NCBI GenBank assembly: GCA_951394405.1
Contig: OX596335.1
Span: forward strand, 3,286,001 to 3,350,000
Reading direction: 5' to 3'
DNA length: 64,000 nucleotides
Source: Coprinellus micaceus
Taxonomy: Eukaryota > Basidiomycota > Agaricomycetes > Agaricales > Psathyrellaceae
In this document: in pieces, positions 54,735-64,000 of the stretch
Numbering within the stretch: the stretch's first letter is position 1
Layout of the letters: every line of letters starts with the position of its first letter
Position numbers and translations under genes: made by a program
Notes under the pieces: generated by a model
The model's input: the letters and a program-made list of their open reading frames with translations, nothing else
Database searches by the model: none
What the model was told of the DNA's origin: nothing

Positions 54735-57700
54735 ATGTCTCTACGTCAGTCTACAGACATGCTTTCTACAACTACTTTCGATCCCCCCACATTCCTGACA
54801 GGTGCAGGATATGGAGACGCCACCCCGAGAACCGTAATTCACGATGCTGGATCGGTCCCGATGCGCCCAACGCCCAATGTACAACCCAAGGGGCCTTATA
54901 GCGGACGATGGGACGTATGTTTGACCCGCGGATGGCCTCTATGTGTTTTCAACGAACTTAAATGACCGTACCACCTGTCGCCATCGCCCTTTGATTCGAA
55001 GAAGCACTACTTTGCAACCCTGTCGACAACCTGGGGAAGGGTCGACCTCAGCAATGCGTCGCGGGGAAACGAAGGGTTACCCTACTCTCTATGGACACCC
55101 CTTCGGTGTACATCGTTCGATGTGGCCGTATGGTTCCACGCCTTTTAGGTCGAGGGTTAACGGGCCATGCAAGCTGGGCAGCGGGACTCATGTTGGAAGA
55201 GCGGGCAGGTCGGTTGGTGGGTCAATGCTTGGGGCAAAGGTCACAAGAACAGCAGGTTTTGTACGAAGCAAACCAAGGATACCCCGATTTAGGGCCCCTC
55301 TGTGGTCGCCTATATTGAGGCTGACAAGCTTCTGTTTGTCTTTCGCTCCCCCATGGTCAAAATCATGGAACCGATTCCTTCGCCCTACGATTTAGCCAGC
55401 TCTGCCACTTCCGTCCTACTTCTCAATCTAGTGGAGGAGGTGGCTTCCGGATATCCTTTGGTCGAAACTACTTCAACCCCAACGATAGGCGGTGACGTAC
55501 TTATGGGTGCCGACGCAGGACATCCACCTCGATTAGATGAGGAGCCTTCCGACCTTAGCCAGAGCTCTCGGACGGCGACATTAAACGAGTCGGGTACTTG
55601 GATGCAAGACCCGCCCTTGGGTTCGACCATCCATGGACTCAATACTTTCAATAGTGCAGCGTCTCTTGCTCGTCAGAACACCCTCCTAGCCACCGGATCC
55701 AGTCCCCATCGGAACGCCCGCGAACTCAAGACCATCCTCGGTAGTGCAAATGCCAAGTTAAAGAGGGACTCTTCACTGCCGCTCAACTCGAATAACCCCA
55801 TGGACTTGCCTGATGACACTAGTGTTCTCCGCTTGGAAGGAGCCAACGCTCGGGCTCGAGTTCGGCTGGACCTCATCCTAGAAAATGACACCTGCGTACA
55901 AGGGGGATCTCTTAACGGGTTTATCTTGCTTACTGTGCGCAAGAAAGGCGATGAACTTGTCATGCTTTCTGAAGGAAAGATGCGAGTCATTGGATTTGAA
56001 TCGATTATGCACGAGAAGGAGAGGGCCGCTTTTTATGAATACAGTGTACCACTGTCATCGATTTGCCAGAACCTGGGCGACTTGTATCTTGTGGGGCCGA
56101 ACGACGACGGCTTCATGCTTGTAGACGAAGGGCAATTCACACTTCCATTTTCTCTCTATCTCGACCCGGAAGCAACTTCCTCGCCACCGAAGGGCTCGTT
56201 CCCTCCGCATTCAGGCGTCGCCCTCCGATATATATTGATGGCGTATGTCTTGATACTTCGTCGCGGTTTACGCGTTTACGGCTCATTCCCTTTCTCAGGT
56301 CAATTAGAGTCAAGGACCCCATCTCGGACGATAAATCACTCGCGCATTTTTATAGACACATAAAGATCTGGCCGCGCTGGGACCTCGCCTTGTGCCTTAC
56401 TCCCCTACCTCGACCCATCCAAGTTACCATGTCCGGACTCGAAGGAAATCTCAAACTCAGCATCATCCTGCAGCGCCTTCAATGGTTCGCTGGTCAGCCT
56501 TGTCACCTCAAGTTCTATGTCGTTAATAACACCTCGAAGCCCATTAAAACCCTGACTGTTGAACTCCATCGGGACACCATTACCTGTCGGCCTCGAGGGG
56601 ACCCTGCTGTCACAGACGACTTCGGAGAGTCTGAAACTTCGATGACTTCGAAACTCCTTCTGGTATCTTCGCTATCTGCGGGAGATCGAGCTGAAAAAGG
56701 ATATGCAAGTGCCAGAGGATGGTGGACAGGCGTACACGCTGGGGAGTCACTCCACTTCTATCACGCTTTACTTCTCCCGGTAAGTAATTTTTGCTCAAAA
56801 CCCGTCGTCAGCCCACGAATAACCTTTACGCAGCCTGATGCACTCTCAGTGGCAAAGGGGCGATTGCTCGAAATCGAGTACCGGGTCAAAGCCACCATAT
56901 CCTCGGGCAATCTGCTACCTACCGAACTTTCCGCAGAAGTCCCTATCCGAATAATCAACTTCATATCCGTCGATCCACCTCCTAGCCAGGCGAATGCCAC
57001 GCCGGCGCTTATGTCCCGCAGCTCTGCGGCTTCGAACGTCACACAGCCCGGGCCTCCCTATTCTGCTATCCTCGCAGCAACCCTCGACCCTGGCTCTGGC
57101 GGTATGCGACGCGGAGAGAGCGGCCTGAATACCCGAGAGTTGGTTGTTCCACCGCCAATGATGGATCTCGATTCGGAGAGAAGCAGGTCGTACGCAGGCC
57201 GCTTCGCAGACTTGTACTACCAGGGTTTGCAAGAAGACCTCATCCACCAAGGTCTCAGAGACTCGAGATCGGCCAAGGGATATGATGGTACTAGCCTTCA
57301 GTTTTTTTCTTCACATTCGCCTGTGATCGACTGACACGGCGGACAGATCTAACAACAGAAAACCCCTCTGTCCCCAACAATCCGCCCGAAATGAATGTAT
57401 TGCAAACTCAAACCAGCATGTACTCGCAAGGAACCTTCCAGACTCGGAATGCGGAACCAGGGCATTTGATGGAGTCCTCGATACCTGTAGGCGGTGTCCT
57501 CCCTCCCTCCGTGTCGTTCACGGGTACCCCAGCCTCTGATCGTACCCGGAATGAAAGCTCAAACGGACGGACTCTCAGTGCACCAAAGGTTCCCATCCTG
57601 GACATAGCCCCTTCGCCCAAGAAACTTCCTTCACGGGACTTGCCTGAGCCTCCCTCATTTGCTGCGAGCAAGGCCCTGTTGGAAGAAAGGGTGCCGAAGG

Positions 57701-57909
57701 ACAGTAGCCTGCTGCCCATCAGCTCATCCAGACCTGCATCCCCCTTGCCGCCTCGTGGAACACCGTCCGTGACCCCTTCAGGGTCGCAAAGCGCATATTG
57801 TACGACATCTTTCCCCCTTTCCCCAGGTGCAGTTTCAGTCAAGGACAAGATCAGGGAGCTCGAGGAACGCGTGAAAGCCATCGAATCTTCTGCCACCACG
57901 CCCACGTGA
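54735..57909 (+). CDS. Arrestin-like protein
   Basis: Proposed exons: 54735-54914, 55002-55127, 55293-56242, 56299-56779, 56834-57287 and 57347-57909 (917 aa). The centre and C-terminal half have the beta-sandwich look of arrestins: ARVRLDLILENDTCVQGGSL, LNGFILLTVRKKGD, FSLYLDPEATSSPPKG, ILQRLQWFAGQPCHLKFYVVNN and YRVKATISSGNLLPTELSAEVPIRI. The tail is Ser/Pro-rich and ends with a short coiled coil (VKDKIRELEERVKAIE). Such proteins act as adaptors for ubiquitin ligases or pH signalling. The N-terminal third is uncertain: the intron 55128-55292 is 165 nt, and another frame is open across it. Intron 56780-56833 (54 nt) is in frame and open. Confidence 0.65.
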
Positions 57910-58028
57910 ACGGGGTCCCCTCATGGTACCATAGATGTATTTCATTCCCAGGTATTGTGTACATAGGCTATCCAGTAACAAATGTTACCATCCAGTGCAT
58001 AAGTTGAAATCCCGATAGTAACCACAAT

Positions 58029-59578
58029 CTAGTCTCCAAGAAGGCGGAGAGCGGCTCGTAGTTCTGCCTTTGCCGTTTCCGCGTCTTCGTAGTCCAATGC
58101 ACTGGACGCAAGCTTGCAGTATTTTTGCGCTTGAAGGATTATAGCGGGGGTTAGAACAACAGGAGCTCGGGATGAGACAGAGGGCGGGGGGACAGGGTTC
58201 GGTAGCGGTTGAACCCGCCTAGGCGGAGTAAATTGTCTTACTCTCAATGGAGGTGAAGCGGGAGCTGCGGGGGGTACAAGCGGAGGGGAGGCAGGAAGGC
58301 TTTTGAGAGTGGGGTTCGGCGACCCGGGTTGTGAGCTAGACTCCGTTGTGAAAGACCCTCCGACTACGGATGGCGAGAAATGCACTTTCTTCTCACTACC
58401 CGGACTTGGGGTACGAGCGTGCCGTCTGGGAGACGACGATTTTGAACCAGAGGTAGTAGGGGGCGAAGGAGAACGAGACTTTGGCGCGCTTGAAGGAGGC
58501 GAGGGGGACCTCTTGCCCTCCATTTCATCTGACATATAGGCACCTCGCTTTGGACTTCCTGGGGCGCGTTTCGGGGAACTCCGACCGCTACTCGAGCGCC
58601 TGTGGACTGGTGGACCGAGACCAGGCGCAGAAGGCAGTGTGGTGTGCAGAACCGAGGTGTTGGGCGCCGCTATTGTGCTCCAGTCACCATCGTGGTAGCG
58701 AGCGGAGGTGGAGGTGGCTTTGGCAGAGTCGGAAGTGGGAGACTTGCTTCGTGCTCGGGGTGGTGGTCGCTCTGGAGACACGCGACCGGAGGAAGCAGAC
58801 TGTGTAGGTGCGGATGGGAGGGATAGCGAGTGCGAGTCGGAAGGTCCTGGTTCTAGTGCCGTTAGCTGATTCGCGACTTCTTGCTCCTCGGCCCATCCAG
58901 GAGGCCCAGGTATTGGTTTGCGTCCTTCGCGGAAAGCTTTGGCGATATCAGTTGCTTTCCACTTGGCGTATTTGATTTTCTCCAGGTTCTGTGAAGTTTC
59001 AGAAAGACCTCTAGCACGAAGATCTACACGAGGACATACCGATTCCGATAGGTCGGCGTTGCTGAAGGTTTTGAGAGTCTCCAGGAAGTTGGCTGAAGCG
59101 AGGAACTTCTTCGCTGTCGATCTAGGGCCGCTGCGTCAGCAGTTGGTTCAGAGAAATTGACCCCGCTCACCTTGAAGCGCGCCCTGCCCTATCCTCGTTA
59201 TCTGCAGCAGTGAAGACCTTCAACCCAAAGTTCTCGACGTAGGCTGATCCAACAGCTTCAACTTGAACGGCATCGTTAGCGCCAATCTCCGACTTCATCT
59301 TCTCCAGGAAGCCGAGCAGCCCAACGAGGACATTTCGGGAGGTAGCATCCTTGGTCTTGAGGCTAATTCCTAGCTGTGCGGAGTAGTATGCACCTAGAGA
59401 TGGTCGCAGCGTCGTCAGTGGCACTATGACTTAGGGATCAGGGGCTCAAGGACGTACACCAGTACGCGACCACGGGCTCCGTAGCTTTAACCTCTTCTGC
59501 TCGTTGTAGGAATGGGACAATAGCCTTGAGTTCAGGAGTGAGTGGCGGGAGGCCCAGGGGCGACTTGGATGAGGCCAT
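58029..59578 (-). CDS. VTA1: Vacuolar protein sorting-associated protein Vta1
   Basis: Exons in coding order: 59578-59458, 59393-59171, 59121-59040 and 58988-58029 (461 aa). The N-terminal MIT-like helices include LPPLTPELKAIVPFLQRAEE, VVAYWCAYYSAQLGISL and FLASANFLETLKTF, then IKYAKWKATDIAKAFREGRKP. A long Ser/Pro-rich linker follows. The C-terminal VSL domain, ILQAQKYCKLASSALDYEDA...AELRAALRLLG, binds and activates the Vps4 ATPase. Vta1 works in ESCRT-III disassembly at endosomes. The linker is longer than in yeast, as common in basidiomycetes. Confidence 0.93.
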
Positions 59579-59999
59579 GGCGGTGTGAGGAAGAAACGGA
59601 GATGTTTCCCAATTTATAAGCGCGTCGCAGCATCGCAGAGCGCGATCGGACGTATTTCATCACATGCATTGAATACATACAGCGTCCTGCTATTTTCTAC
59701 GTTTTAACGGCTCCGATCGACATGGTTGGACAGCTTGCAGGCCGGTGTAGATCTAATTACCCCTCGTGTTCAAGTCGTGTTGAGGGAGCAGCACAAAGAG
59801 GCCACACGTGGCGGTTTAGCCGAGCACCTAAACCCTGCATCGCCCGCTTCGATTCCCAGAACGAACTCAAAGGGCGCCTGTTCGTATGTGATAGGTGAGA
59901 TACAGAAAGGAAACGTGGGCACCCCGAAAGCATAATGCTGGCCAATATTGTGAAGGACCTCCTTCCACGAGGCAGAGCTTAGGGGCGAATTGGCGCGTA
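59579..59999. other. Spacer between VTA1 and the hypothetical gene
   Basis: These 421 bases are the VTA1 promoter and the 3' UTR of the minus-strand neighbour. Both strands carry short open frames with ordinary composition (59726-59935 plus, 59770-60003 minus), but neither has splice support or recognisable motifs. Confidence 0.4.
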
Positions 60000-61454
60000 T
60001 CAATCGTCTGCGTGAAGCGACTGCAGGCTGCCCAGCGTTGAGGCGGGGCTTTCGATTAGGTTTGGTTGTAAATCCGAGTTTACGATGAGCGTTGGTATGG
60101 CAGGCTTCTTCTGAAGTTTGCCTTTCACTCCATCAGGGGGTACGCGGGACAATGACCTCGGTAAGAAGCTGGACTCCGCTGACCCTGAAGGCGCGGCTTG
60201 TAAGGGTTGGGGTGCCGCCCAAAGCATGTTGTCCGGGAGTTGACCATGCGGTTGAGGGGCTGGGGGGGTTAAGTTGGCTGTCGGTCGGAGTCGTGAGCCC
60301 GCCGGTGTGGGAGATGTCACAGTAATGGGAGGGGTGGAGGGTATTGGTGACATCGAGTCCTGCGTCGACGCGGGAACGTCATTGACTTGCAGCGCATGGA
60401 ACTCGGTTAGTGCTTTCGACAGATCATCGAGCTGCAAAAGAATAGAACAATGAATACAAGCGAGAGAAAAGATGTGAAAACAACGACGCACCTTGTTCAT
60501 CATGTCGCGAATAGATTCTTTCTTCCCTTCAAACTGGTTCGCGAGCTTTGCGAACTCCTCTTCCCGAGCCCTGTTCTTCTCTGTCTCCTCATCCGCCACA
60601 CCCACCCCCTCCTCGTCTGCCTCCTTTTCATCCGCTATAGTCCCAATTGTGGACGTACTCATCGCTCGCGCCCTTAGCGATGGAACGGCATGGTACATCC
60701 TGCGGTCATCTCCCAGAGCTGAACGGTTGACCATTCCGTGCTTGCCCTTTGTCTTCTTCCGACCATCACCTCCAGGCCCAACCCCTTCCATGTCCATATG
60801 CATCTTGGCGATCTGACTCTGCAAGTCTAGCACTTTGGACAAGTGCGACCACATTCGTTCGCTTGCAGCCGCTACCGACGTCGAATTGAAACGAGGGACC
60901 ACTCGCGCATCGTCTTGGGGGCCGATGCTGATTTCCTGGGGAAGAAGAACACCATGAGAGCTGCCATCGAATGGGTCCAGCAGCACATCCACTGTCGTTG
61001 TCTGGGTGCTACCGTTTGGCTGGTTGCCTGTGTACCGCACATTCGCAGTTGTGGCGCCAGTATATAAGCTTGGAGCCGGGCTCAAACCGACTTCTAGGCG
61101 AGAGTGTGACGCTGCCGGCGAGAGCGTGGGGGTGGCGAGGGACCTCTGGCCATCCTCTGCTGGATCTTGCATCCTTCCTCCTCCCTCGTCCTTGGTGGGC
61201 GAGATAGTGGGTTCGGCACCCCCGGCGCTCTGTAGCTGCGCAATTATAGCATCGTGTGGTGTCGTGTGCTTCGCCGGGGTCTGTTTGGACCGAGCATTGG
61301 TATCTACCGAGGAGCGGGGTAGGCCATTGCCGTTGTCATTTGTAGAGGCAGATGGCCTTTCACCACTGTATCGAACGTCAGAGAACTTTCTTGGGTTATC
61401 GAACGTTTGGCTCTCTTGAGGATCTTTCTGACTGAACCATGAAGTTTTGAACAT
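60000..61454 (-). CDS. Ser/Pro-rich protein of unknown function with two short coiled coils
   Basis: Exons in coding order: 61454-60492 and 60431-60000 (464 aa). The first ~180 residues are disordered (Ser, Pro, Thr, Gly). Around residues 200-225 lies a helix (RMWSHLSKVLDLQSQIAKMH), and near residue 300 another (EEFAKLANQFEGKKESIRDM) that runs across the splice site into LDDLSKALTEFHAL. The rest is again Ser/Pro-rich. The intron 60432-60491 is 60 nt, in frame and open; removing it joins the two halves of the coiled coil, which supports it. I do not recognise the family. Retention would insert a hydrophobic 20-residue segment. Confidence 0.7.
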   Translation of the reverse strand: MFKTSWFSQKDPQESQTFDNPRKFSDVRYSGERPSASTNDNGNGLPRSSVDTNARSKQTPAKHTTPHDAIIAQLQSAGGAEPTISPTKDEGGGRMQDPAEDGQRSLATPTLSPAASHSRLEVGLSPAPSLYTGATTANVRYTGNQPNGSTQTTTVDVLLDPFDGSSHGVLLPQEISIGPQDDARVVPRFNSTSVAAASERMWSHLSKVLDLQSQIAKMHMDMEGVGPGGDGRKKTKGKHGMVNRSALGDDRRMYHAVPSLRARAMSTSTIGTIADEKEADEEGVGVADEETEKNRAREEEFAKLANQFEGKKESIRDMMNKVRRCFHIFSLACIHCSILLQLDDLSKALTEFHALQVNDVPASTQDSMSPIPSTPPITVTSPTPAGSRLRPTANLTPPAPQPHGQLPDNMLWAAPQPLQAAPSGSAESSFLPRSLSRVPPDGVKGKLQKKPAIPTLIVNSDLQPNLIESPASTLGSLQSLHADD

Positions 61455-61600
61455 TGGAGAAGAGGATAAAGATGGTCTCGGGTGACAGCCAGGGACCGTG
61501 TGACTAATCGTTTCTACGTCACCAATCGGCTATTTATAGACGACTGTTACGGGCGCTTATCGGCTATTTAACCACCTCAATCCCCCTCCCGACCCATTTT

Positions 61601-62526
61601 TCAGAGACATTTGTCTGAAAGAGGTTTCAGGTTCTAGGGTGAACTGATATCAGGACAATGGATACTCACCTGGGACGATTTGGCCTGCAGAGTTGGCAAA
61701 GTTCTTCAACGGGCTTGGATTGCACAGCAGCCCTCTCACGAACGACTGCGCAACCACCCTCGCGCCAGTTGCAGAAGTGTGGACAGCATCTTGAGGGAAA
61801 TGTGTGTTAACGGTAGCCTGGCCGAGCCTATTGTATGTCTGCGCGACGTATGCGTAGTGGTCAATGTAGTTGATCCCTTTGCGTTGAGCAACCAGCTGGG
61901 CGTATCCAACAAAACGAGGACCCGCGGAGATGGCACCGTTGGTCCAACCGTTACGAGGAGTTTGGGAGGAGGAGATGGGGATCATGCCCTTCGACTTGAA
62001 GAGGTCGATCGCATTCTGGATGTAGTATGGCCAGCTGTGAATTAGGATTTGCGTCCCACTGCACGATTTGGTCAACCACGAAACTACAAAGGTGCGAAAG
62101 CGAATCGGACATACTTTGCCGTCTTGACAAGTGCAGTTGTGTCGTAGCTATCCCCTACGGCGCATTGGCGTCCGTTGTCAACGGCACCAGCGGAACCGTC
62201 GTTGTGGCCAAACTCAATGATGACGTAGTCTCCAGCTTTGCCGAGGTTGGCGATTTCGGTGAAACGACCCTCCTCGGTGAAGGAACGCGCGGAGCGTCCT
62301 CCGAGAGCCTTGTTGACAACCGGAAGGGTAACAAACTGGTTGAAGTATTGTCCCCACCCTGAGCATATTATTAGCTACCACGGGCGGGTGTCACGAATAC
62401 AGCGGACTAACCATCGGTCACTGTATTTCCTCTGGCCATGGTAGAATCACCAGCGAGGTAGATAGTCTGAGCATGGCAAGCTACCGACAGTCCGAGGAGG
62501 ACGATAGAAAGGAGGTGAGAGAGCAT
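61601..62526 (-). CDS. Secreted rhamnogalacturonan acetylesterase (SGNH hydrolase, CE12 type)
   Basis: Exons in coding order: 62526-62412, 62358-62115, 62034-61670 and 61614-61601 (245 aa). A signal peptide (MLSHLLSIVLLGLSVACHA) precedes block I LAGDSTMARG with the nucleophile Ser; then come VNKALGGRSARSF, VIIEFGHNDG (block III) and the Asp/His pair in PQDAVHTSATGA. The last exon is 14 nt and gives the ending VPDKCL, adding a Cys that can pair with the one in LCNP or RQCAVG. It removes acetyl groups from the rhamnogalacturonan backbone of pectin outside the cell. Without that last exon the frame would run to a stop at 61650. Intron 62035-62114 is less certain, because the family usually has a few more residues there. 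Confidence 0.88.
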
Positions 62527-62980
62527 TTGGAAGGGCCTTCGGAAGTTGGATCCAAGAACATGTCTCCGCTGCATTATATACTCGTCCTACCGATGTGACA
62601 GTCGTAGATCAGCTGACGGTGTTGCGCGAGGTCGCAGTATCCGAGGAAACTCATGGCGACCGCACTTCGGTTATTCCGAAGCTCTGGCTTCTGAGCCGTG
62701 CAAACTGGGCAGGTGGGTGCAATCATCGCCTCTGAGTCGGTGGAGTATCTCGTGAAGGCTTGGATACAGTTGTCACACCACAAGCGCGCGGCCTGCCAGG
62801 ATTTGACAGTCTTTGGGGAAGGTTAATTTCGAGTCCTTCGTGCCCCATAGACGCTCAATCATAAACGATGCGAGATAGTATTCCACCTTGATTTGCATGA
62901 AACAAATGCAGTTCCTGTATATTTGCAATTGTAGTTCACAACCAAAAACGAGCCTTCCCATCTCCCCTTTGAACCGCGTT
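62527..62980. other. Spacer: CE12 promoter and GTPase 3' end
   Basis: These 454 bases separate two minus-strand genes. A TATATA-like element (TTATATA, 62573-62579) is about 50 bp upstream of the esterase ATG on its strand. No further gene was seen. Confidence 0.5.
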
Positions 62981-64000
62981 TTACTCCTCCGAATCGTCGG
63001 ACTCTTCTTCACTGTCAATAGCAAGCGCCTCAAATCTGCCGGTGCCGACGTTTTGCCTGTCTTCGCCTTCCTCCCCCTCTTTCTCTTTCTCTTCCTCGTC
63101 GTCTTCTTCGCTCTCTTCGTCCTCGCTGGCCTCATCCTCATCCTCATGCCCCGATCCCTTGGAGTCGTCCTCAGGATCGGTCTCCTCATCGGACCCGACA
63201 GCGTCTGTTCCAGGGATCCAAATACCAAGCCCATCAGAACCCACCTTCTCAATCCCCGGGGGCCAGAAACCCCATGCTACGCGCCCTTCAGCAAGCGCTC
63301 GAAGAACTTCACGAAGCAGGAGCACACGTTAGAACTTCGAAACAGTCAAATGACCATGACACTCACTCGCGTTCCCAGCACGATTAACATCCGGCCTCCC
63401 TGCCATTGCGGTGATATAGCCCTTAGAACTCGCGCACGCAGTGAGAATGTCCATTGCCGTCCATTGCAACTTTGCATCCTTGTCACCGTCTGACCTTACC
63501 GCTTCGGGCCGCTTGGTGCCTTCCCTCCACGTACGCTTGTCAACTTTGGGTGCCTCGTCGAGCGACGGGTGCCTCAGCTGATATATCTTCTCGAGGGGAA
63601 GGCGCTGGGCCGCGTAGTGGATGCAGGCTGCGACGGCAGAAACGCGGGAGATGGGCAGCATGCCGGAGAGGACTTGGAGTTCCATAGGGACAAAGTTGGG
63701 GAAGACGAGACCTGGGCAGTCGACAAGGCGCACATCTGAGGTCCAGAAGAGTGTTTGGAAGTGCTTTGTCTGGGGGTGGATGAGTTCATTGGCGAGGGAA
63801 ACGTCCCACACAGAACGCGTACCTTGCCCGGTGTGCGAGACGCAGTCACTTTCTGCGTGCCGAAGAGGGCGTTGAGAAGGGATGACTTTCCAACATTGGG
63901 TTGACCTAAATGGAGAGTAGCATTAGTCAGGGCAGTAAACGCTCGACGAGAGACCTACCAATGAGGCCAATCGTCAGGATCTCTGGGACGCTTCGCTCGC
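62981..64000 (-). CDS. GNL1-like circularly permuted GTPase (N-terminal part missing)
   Basis: Visible exons in coding order: >64000-63959, 63905-63823, 63769-63367 and 63306-62981. The gene begins outside the right edge. G1 is GQPNVGKSSLLNALFG and G3 is DCPGL in VRLVDCPGLVFPNF. G4, which precedes G1 in this circularly permuted HSR1/MMR1 family, would lie beyond the window. Family marks are TPGKTKHFQTLF, LPISRVSAVAACIHYAAQ, GYITAMAGRPDVNRAGNA and LRALAEGRVAWGFWPPG. The C-terminus is a long Glu/Asp-rich tail. It resembles GNL1 rather than Lsg1 or Nog2, and probably acts in ribosome biogenesis or export, which is not settled for GNL1. Confidence 0.85.

Noticed and set aside
59810..59870. TAGCCGAGC and CTTCGATTCCC, resembling tRNA A and B boxes about 30 bases apart
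   Set aside because: The T-arm pairs poorly (CCCGC against CCCAG) and no acceptor stem can be drawn.

Overview
The window is nuclear DNA from a basidiomycete fungus of the class Agaricomycetes (mushroom-forming fungi). The evidence is dense, intron-rich genes (about 117 introns inferred by reading, mostly 47-65 nt, GT-AG with CTNAY-like branch sites and a few GC-AG), short intergenic gaps, no operon-like overlaps, and above all a complete A-type (HD) mating locus. All gene models below were built by reading splice junctions by eye and checking that phases close. No database search was run, so family names rest on recognised motifs and remembered family sequences.

Region 1 (1-14848), mating locus: the end of an Ala/Ser/Thr-rich LEA-like gene is followed by a gene of the DUF7721 / 'beta-flanking' type. 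Then come two divergently transcribed homeodomain pairs, HD1-1/HD2-1 and HD1-2/HD2-2, and finally the mitochondrial intermediate peptidase gene (MIP) that borders A loci across Agaricomycetes. Both pairs look intact and share intron positions, so they are paralogous cassettes. In such loci HD1 and HD2 proteins from different mates dimerise to trigger dikaryon development; products of one haploid set normally do not.

Region 2 (15260-26774): a WHIM-domain chromatin-remodelling subunit, a FAM32A-like spliceosomal protein, the Golgi proteins TMEM115 and COG1 side by side, an agaricomycete seven-TM protein of unknown function, and Sec61 gamma.

Region 3 (27022-41426): a mitochondrial PPR protein, glycine decarboxylase P-protein, an ARMH3-like armadillo protein that carries an apparent frameshift, an Rsc9-like remodeller subunit, an FBXO21-like F-box protein, and the rRNA-processing protein Rrp1.

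Region 4 (41606-54594): 5-hydroxyisourate hydrolase, the NEDD8-conjugating enzyme Ubc12, a 2-oxoglutarate/Fe(II) oxygenase, aminodeoxychorismate synthase, Tti1, dCMP deaminase, a 1 kb gap with hairpins, and a Pop3/Rpp38-like RNase P/MRP subunit.

Region 5 (54735-64000): an arrestin-like protein, the ESCRT factor Vta1, an unrecognised Ser/Pro-rich protein, a secreted rhamnogalacturonan acetylesterase, and the C-terminal part of a GNL1-type circularly permuted GTPase running off the right edge.

Apart from the mating locus, most genes are conserved housekeeping genes. I found no transposon, CRISPR array, convincing RNA gene or obviously new multi-gene system. The most distinctive material is the two-pair mating locus and its details.
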